From assembly GCA_035294465.1 (NCBI GenBank), contig DATGKW010000115.1:1-15755 (forward strand): 15,755 nucleotides of DNA, read 5' to 3'. Positions 13,486 through 15,755 of this stretch are shown piece after piece (the first letter of the stretch is position 1; every line of letters begins with the position of its first letter). The notes below the pieces were generated by a model. That model had not been told where the DNA came from. It ran no database searches and worked only from the letters and a program-made list of their open reading frames with translations. Origin of the DNA: Paraktedonobacter sp035294465. GTDB lineage: Bacteria; Chloroflexota; Ktedonobacteria; Ktedonobacterales; Ktedonobacteraceae. The position numbers and the translations under genes are program-made.

Positions 13486-14160
13486 TTATTCCTCCGTTGC
13501 CTCCATGCCAGGCATCTCCGGCTGTATCAACTCTGTCTCGGCAGGAACCTGGTCTTGCTGGTGGCCGTTCTGACCATTGGGCGCGGCCTGTTCGATATGG
13601 GGCAGTTCGTCCAAGCTGGTCAGGCCAAATTGTTGCAAGAATTCCGGGGTTGTCGCGAAAAGCGCCGGGCGACCCACAGTCGGCGCGCGTCCAATCTCGG
13701 CTACCAGGCCATGCTGAATCAGGCTGGCCAGTGCGCGGTCGCTGTTGACGCCGCGCACTGCTTCAATCTGTGCGCGCGTCATCGGCTGGCGATACGAAAT
13801 TACGGCCAGCGTCTCCATTGCTGCGGTAGTCAGTTTGGCAGTCATGGGCAGACCCAGGAGGGCCGCAATATAGCGCGCGTTTTCCGGGGCCGTCACCAGC
13901 TGGACCTGGTTCCCCAGGCGTTGCAGACGAATTCCCCGACCCTGGCTTTCCAGCTCTTCAGCCAGTGTAGTCAGCACGCTCATCAAGCGCGTATCATCTA
14001 CATCCAGAAGTTTGCGCAATTCAGCATATTCGAGGGGGCGGCCCGAAACGAAAAGCAAGCTTTCGGTGGCTGCGACCAGTTGGGCACTGCTTCGCGTCTC
14101 GCTGGCCTGTGGTGTATCCTGTGGGTTCTGGCTGGTGTCCTGCCGGGTATGCTGTGTCAT
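13486..14160 (-). CDS. scpB: Segregation and condensation protein B
   Basis: A 224-aa protein. ScpB is the winged-helix kleisin-associated subunit that, with ScpA, completes the SMC condensin complex organising the chromosome. The core (about 28-185) has the two winged-helix domains. ATESLLFVSGRPLEYAELRK opens the first, and VTAPENARYIAALLGLP leads to the family-typical LTTAAMETLAVISYRQPMTR, then IEAVRGVNSDRALASLIQHG and GRPALFATTPEFLQQFGL. A polar N-terminal stretch (1-27) and an acidic, Gln-rich tail (about 190-224) look disordered. The ATG at 14160 lacks a strong ribosome site. It is the first gene of an operon with nfo. The usual partner scpA is not adjacent upstream, where a divergent gene lies instead. 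Confidence 0.95.
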   Translation of the reverse strand: MTQHTRQDTSQNPQDTPQASETRSSAQLVAATESLLFVSGRPLEYAELRKLLDVDDTRLMSVLTTLAEELESQGRGIRLQRLGNQVQLVTAPENARYIAALLGLPMTAKLTTAAMETLAVISYRQPMTRAQIEAVRGVNSDRALASLIQHGLVAEIGRAPTVGRPALFATTPEFLQQFGLTSLDELPHIEQAAPNGQNGHQQDQVPAETELIQPEMPGMEATEE

Positions 14161-14255
14161 CGTTCCGCGAAAAATCCCCTGTCTCTCGGCCTTCCCTACC
14201 TGATTCTGGTTCTTTGGGTGAGCACTCTTTTGTCCTTATGCTCTTTTCTGGCCAG

Positions 14256-14284
14256 AGTCTAGCATAGAAATTGCTCGCTGTCGA
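14256..14284 (-). promoter_or_regulatory. Promoter of the scpB-nfo operon
   Basis: On the minus strand TCGACA (14279-14284, 5 of 6 to TTGACA) and TAGACT (14256-14261, 4 of 6 to TATAAT) are 17 bp apart. The predicted start lies about 90 nt upstream of the scpB ATG. The rest of the 14161-14481 intergenic region holds only the divergent promoter below and short matches to the 9639-9698 palindrome. Confidence 0.55.
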
Positions 14285-14368
14285 GGTACGTTTCTTTGAA
14301 CACGTTTCTCTCAAGATGTGCGCATCAACTCTTTACAGGTACAGGCAAAATCTTGCCCACTATGACGG

Positions 14369-14398
14369 GTGACAGGCAGTTTTAATCTGTGCTATACT
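14369..14398 (+). promoter_or_regulatory. Promoter of the second zinc-ribbon protein gene
   Basis: GTGACA (14369-14374, 5 of 6) and TATACT (14393-14398, 5 of 6) are 18 bp apart. The predicted start is near 14405, giving a 5' UTR of about 75 nt before the ATG at 14482. It is divergent from the scpB promoter. Confidence 0.62.
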
Positions 14399-14481
14399 GG
14401 CTCCCGAAGGCAAGCAACTTGCTATTTTTGCTGGCCAGGTGGGAACCGTCCTTTTCTGCCTGCCTGGAAGGAGCCATGATT

Positions 14482-15648
14482 ATGCAATGTTCTACATGCG
14501 GAGCTACTTTACCGGATGATGCTGAGTATTGTTCCAGTTGCGGCAAGCGCTTGGGCGAGTCGTCACCGCCAGCGGAGAATGCCGGCGAAGCGCCAACGCT
14601 TGCATCTCTCGGTTGGCAGGGGAATGCCCCGGTCCCGCCGCCTCCGCCCTCTACACCCTGGTTGAGCGCGGGTGAGATGCCTCCTCCAGTCATACCTCCA
14701 TCTCCGGAAGGCGGAGAACCATATCAAGGGACTGGCTGGATTGGGTTTAGCAGCGAGCAGACCCCGGCGGCTCGACCTGCCAGCGCGGGAGCCGCGTATC
14801 CCTCTATCTCACCGCCGCCCGGTATGAGCAATTATAGCTACAGCCCCTCTGGCGCTTATCCGTACCCGCCAGGTTCTCTGCCGCCCTATTTTGTTCCGCT
14901 TGGCACACCGGCGCCCAGAAGTCGTGGGCGAGTAGCTGCCATCATTACTATTGTAAGCCTGATGGTCTTGCTGGTGATCTTCGGCAGCGTGTATGTCGGC
15001 GTCCAGATTGGGCAAGCTCATAGCGGCACGAACCAAACGTCGGTTACTCCTACTGCCAGCTCGACACCAGATCCCAATCAACTGTATCAGCAGGTAACGA
15101 GCCAGAGTCCCACGTTTGTCGATCCGCTCACCAACGCAGCTTTGAGCCAATGGTCTGTCTTCGAGAAACCGACGTATGGCTGTGAAATCAAGAGTGATGG
15201 TTTGCATGTCCATATTAAGGACACGGGCCATTTTAGCTTTTGCACATCAGGGCGTGGACAATTCAGCAACTTTGCTTTCCAGGTCGAGATGAAAATGTTG
15301 TCTGGGGATGGCGGTGGCTTCATTTTCCGCAGTGATACTACAGCAGGAAACTTTTATTACTTCCATGTCTTTCCCGATGGAACATATCATTTGTACATCT
15401 ATCAGAACAATCAGTCTACCACAGAGCTGAAAGAGGGGGCGATTAGCTCTTTTGCTTCTGGCCAGGGTCAGAAGAATACCCTGACAGTGATTGCTCAGGG
15501 AAGCCAGATATACCTCTACGTAAATCGGAACTTCCTCACAAAAGTACAGGATTCGACCTATACCGGCGGCTATGTTGGAGTGTTAGCCGATGACCATAAC
15601 GGGCCAGCGGAAGTAGTCTATACAAACGCGATACTCTGGACACTGTGA
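14482..15648 (+). CDS. Zinc-ribbon, single-TM protein with DUF1080/LamG-like extracellular domain
   Basis: A 388-aa product from the ATG at 14482, eight bases after AAGGAG. The ATG two codons earlier is too close to that site, and an upstream in-frame ATG at 14389 lies within the -10 region. Residues 3-20 form a zinc ribbon (CSTCGATLPDDAEYCSSCG). A long Pro/Ser/Gly/Tyr-rich linker follows (about 25-150, with PPPPPPSTP and YPYPPGSLPPY). One membrane segment lies at about 152-177 (AAIITIVSLMVLLVIFGSVY). A Ser/Thr stretch leads to a C-terminal domain of about 180 residues with a jelly-roll look: FVDPLTNAALSQWSVF, a long strand with FQVEMKMLSGDGGGFIFRSD, then FYYFHVFPDGTYHLYIY and YTGGYVGVLADD. 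This resembles DUF1080 (3-keto-disaccharide hydrolase / GH16-like) domains, which bind or act on glycans. Catalysis is not demonstrable. It shares its N-in architecture with the 9981-12593 product. Confidence 0.85.
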   Translation: MQCSTCGATLPDDAEYCSSCGKRLGESSPPAENAGEAPTLASLGWQGNAPVPPPPPSTPWLSAGEMPPPVIPPSPEGGEPYQGTGWIGFSSEQTPAARPASAGAAYPSISPPPGMSNYSYSPSGAYPYPPGSLPPYFVPLGTPAPRSRGRVAAIITIVSLMVLLVIFGSVYVGVQIGQAHSGTNQTSVTPTASSTPDPNQLYQQVTSQSPTFVDPLTNAALSQWSVFEKPTYGCEIKSDGLHVHIKDTGHFSFCTSGRGQFSNFAFQVEMKMLSGDGGGFIFRSDTTAGNFYYFHVFPDGTYHLYIYQNNQSTTELKEGAISSFASGQGQKNTLTVIAQGSQIYLYVNRNFLTKVQDSTYTGGYVGVLADDHNGPAEVVYTNAILWTL

Positions 15649-15655
15649 CCGCTTG

Positions 15656-15695
15656 ATTATTGAAGTCATGCTCTGTATCGTATGACTTCAGTAAT
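15656..15695. terminator. Stem-loop between convergent genes
   Basis: ATTATTGAAGTCAT (15656-15669) pairs with ATGACTTCAGTAAT (15682-15695) over 14 positions (one G-T) with a 12-nt loop. It lies right after the stop at 15648 and just before the 3' end of the minus-strand gene at 15699. No strong T tract follows on the plus strand (CTCTTAAATG). It may serve both genes. Confidence 0.65.
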
Positions 15696-15698
15696 CTC

Positions 15699-15755
15699 TT
15701 AAATGAGTTTTCGTTCGCGGGCCAGGTTGGCGGCCTGAGTACGATTCTCCGCGTG
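15699..15755 (-). CDS. 3' end of a minus-strand gene cut by the window edge
   Basis: The minus strand is open from the window edge to a TAA at 15699-15701 and encodes the C-terminal residues AENRTQAANLARERKLI. The reading has high GC at third positions and a helical, charged composition typical of a real C-terminus. The placement, convergent with the previous gene across a hairpin, fits. Only 18 codons are visible, so the product cannot be named. Confidence 0.55.
   Translation of the reverse strand, partial: HAENRTQAANLARERKLI

Noticed and set aside
13462..14262. Plus-strand frame of 266 codons
   Set aside because: It is antisense to scpB, whose family assignment is secure.

Overview
The window looks like a chromosomal segment from a moderately GC-rich soil-type bacterium, most likely a Ktedonobacteria-like member of the Chloroflexota. 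This rests on gene style rather than a marker gene. Two proteins have an N-terminal cytoplasmic zinc ribbon, one membrane segment and a large extracytoplasmic part made of beta-sandwich domains (five BACON-like repeats in one, a DUF1080/LamG-like domain in the other). A Cys-rich secreted protein, a DrrAB-type exporter and a helix-turn-helix protein fit the same picture. There are no phage, transposase, CRISPR, rRNA or tRNA genes.

Layout, left to right. (1) 17-589 (+) is an excisionase-type helix-turn-helix protein with an unrecognised C-terminal domain. It is followed by a gene-poor stretch holding a small, apparently frameshifted ORF (711-910). (2) 1116-2762 (+) is a thiamine-diphosphate enzyme of the acetolactate synthase / 2-hydroxyacyl-CoA lyase group, closed by a strong intrinsic terminator. 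(3) 2903-4061 (-) holds two small secreted low-complexity proteins, one made of Arg/Tyr/Phe/Gly repeats and one rich in His, Pro and Arg. Their 5' leaders and signal-peptide starts are visibly homologous while their mature parts are unrelated in sequence. (4) 4221-5493 (-) is a two-gene operon: a TPMT-like SAM methyltransferase and a DUF4291 protein, one base apart. (5) 5677-7161 (-) is a membrane-anchored extracytoplasmic protein with 12 cysteines, with a 25-bp hairpin downstream. (6) 7813-9619 (+) is a two-gene ABC exporter (DrrA-like ATPase, DrrB-like permease), followed by a perfect 60-bp palindrome. (7) 9981-12593 (+) is the zinc-ribbon/TM/BACON protein. It converges, with overlapping stop codons, on (8) the scpB-nfo operon (12588-14160, -) for chromosome segregation and DNA repair. 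(9) 14482-15648 (+) is the second zinc-ribbon/TM protein, divergent from scpB with good sigma-70-type promoters for both. A hairpin separates it from the 3' end of another minus-strand gene that runs off the window.

Functionally this is a mosaic of short, independent transcription units. Housekeeping functions (scpB, nfo, the ThDP enzyme) sit beside several cell-surface or secreted proteins. The most unusual parts are the paired secreted repeat proteins with a shared leader/signal cassette, and the two very long palindromic hairpins at gene ends.
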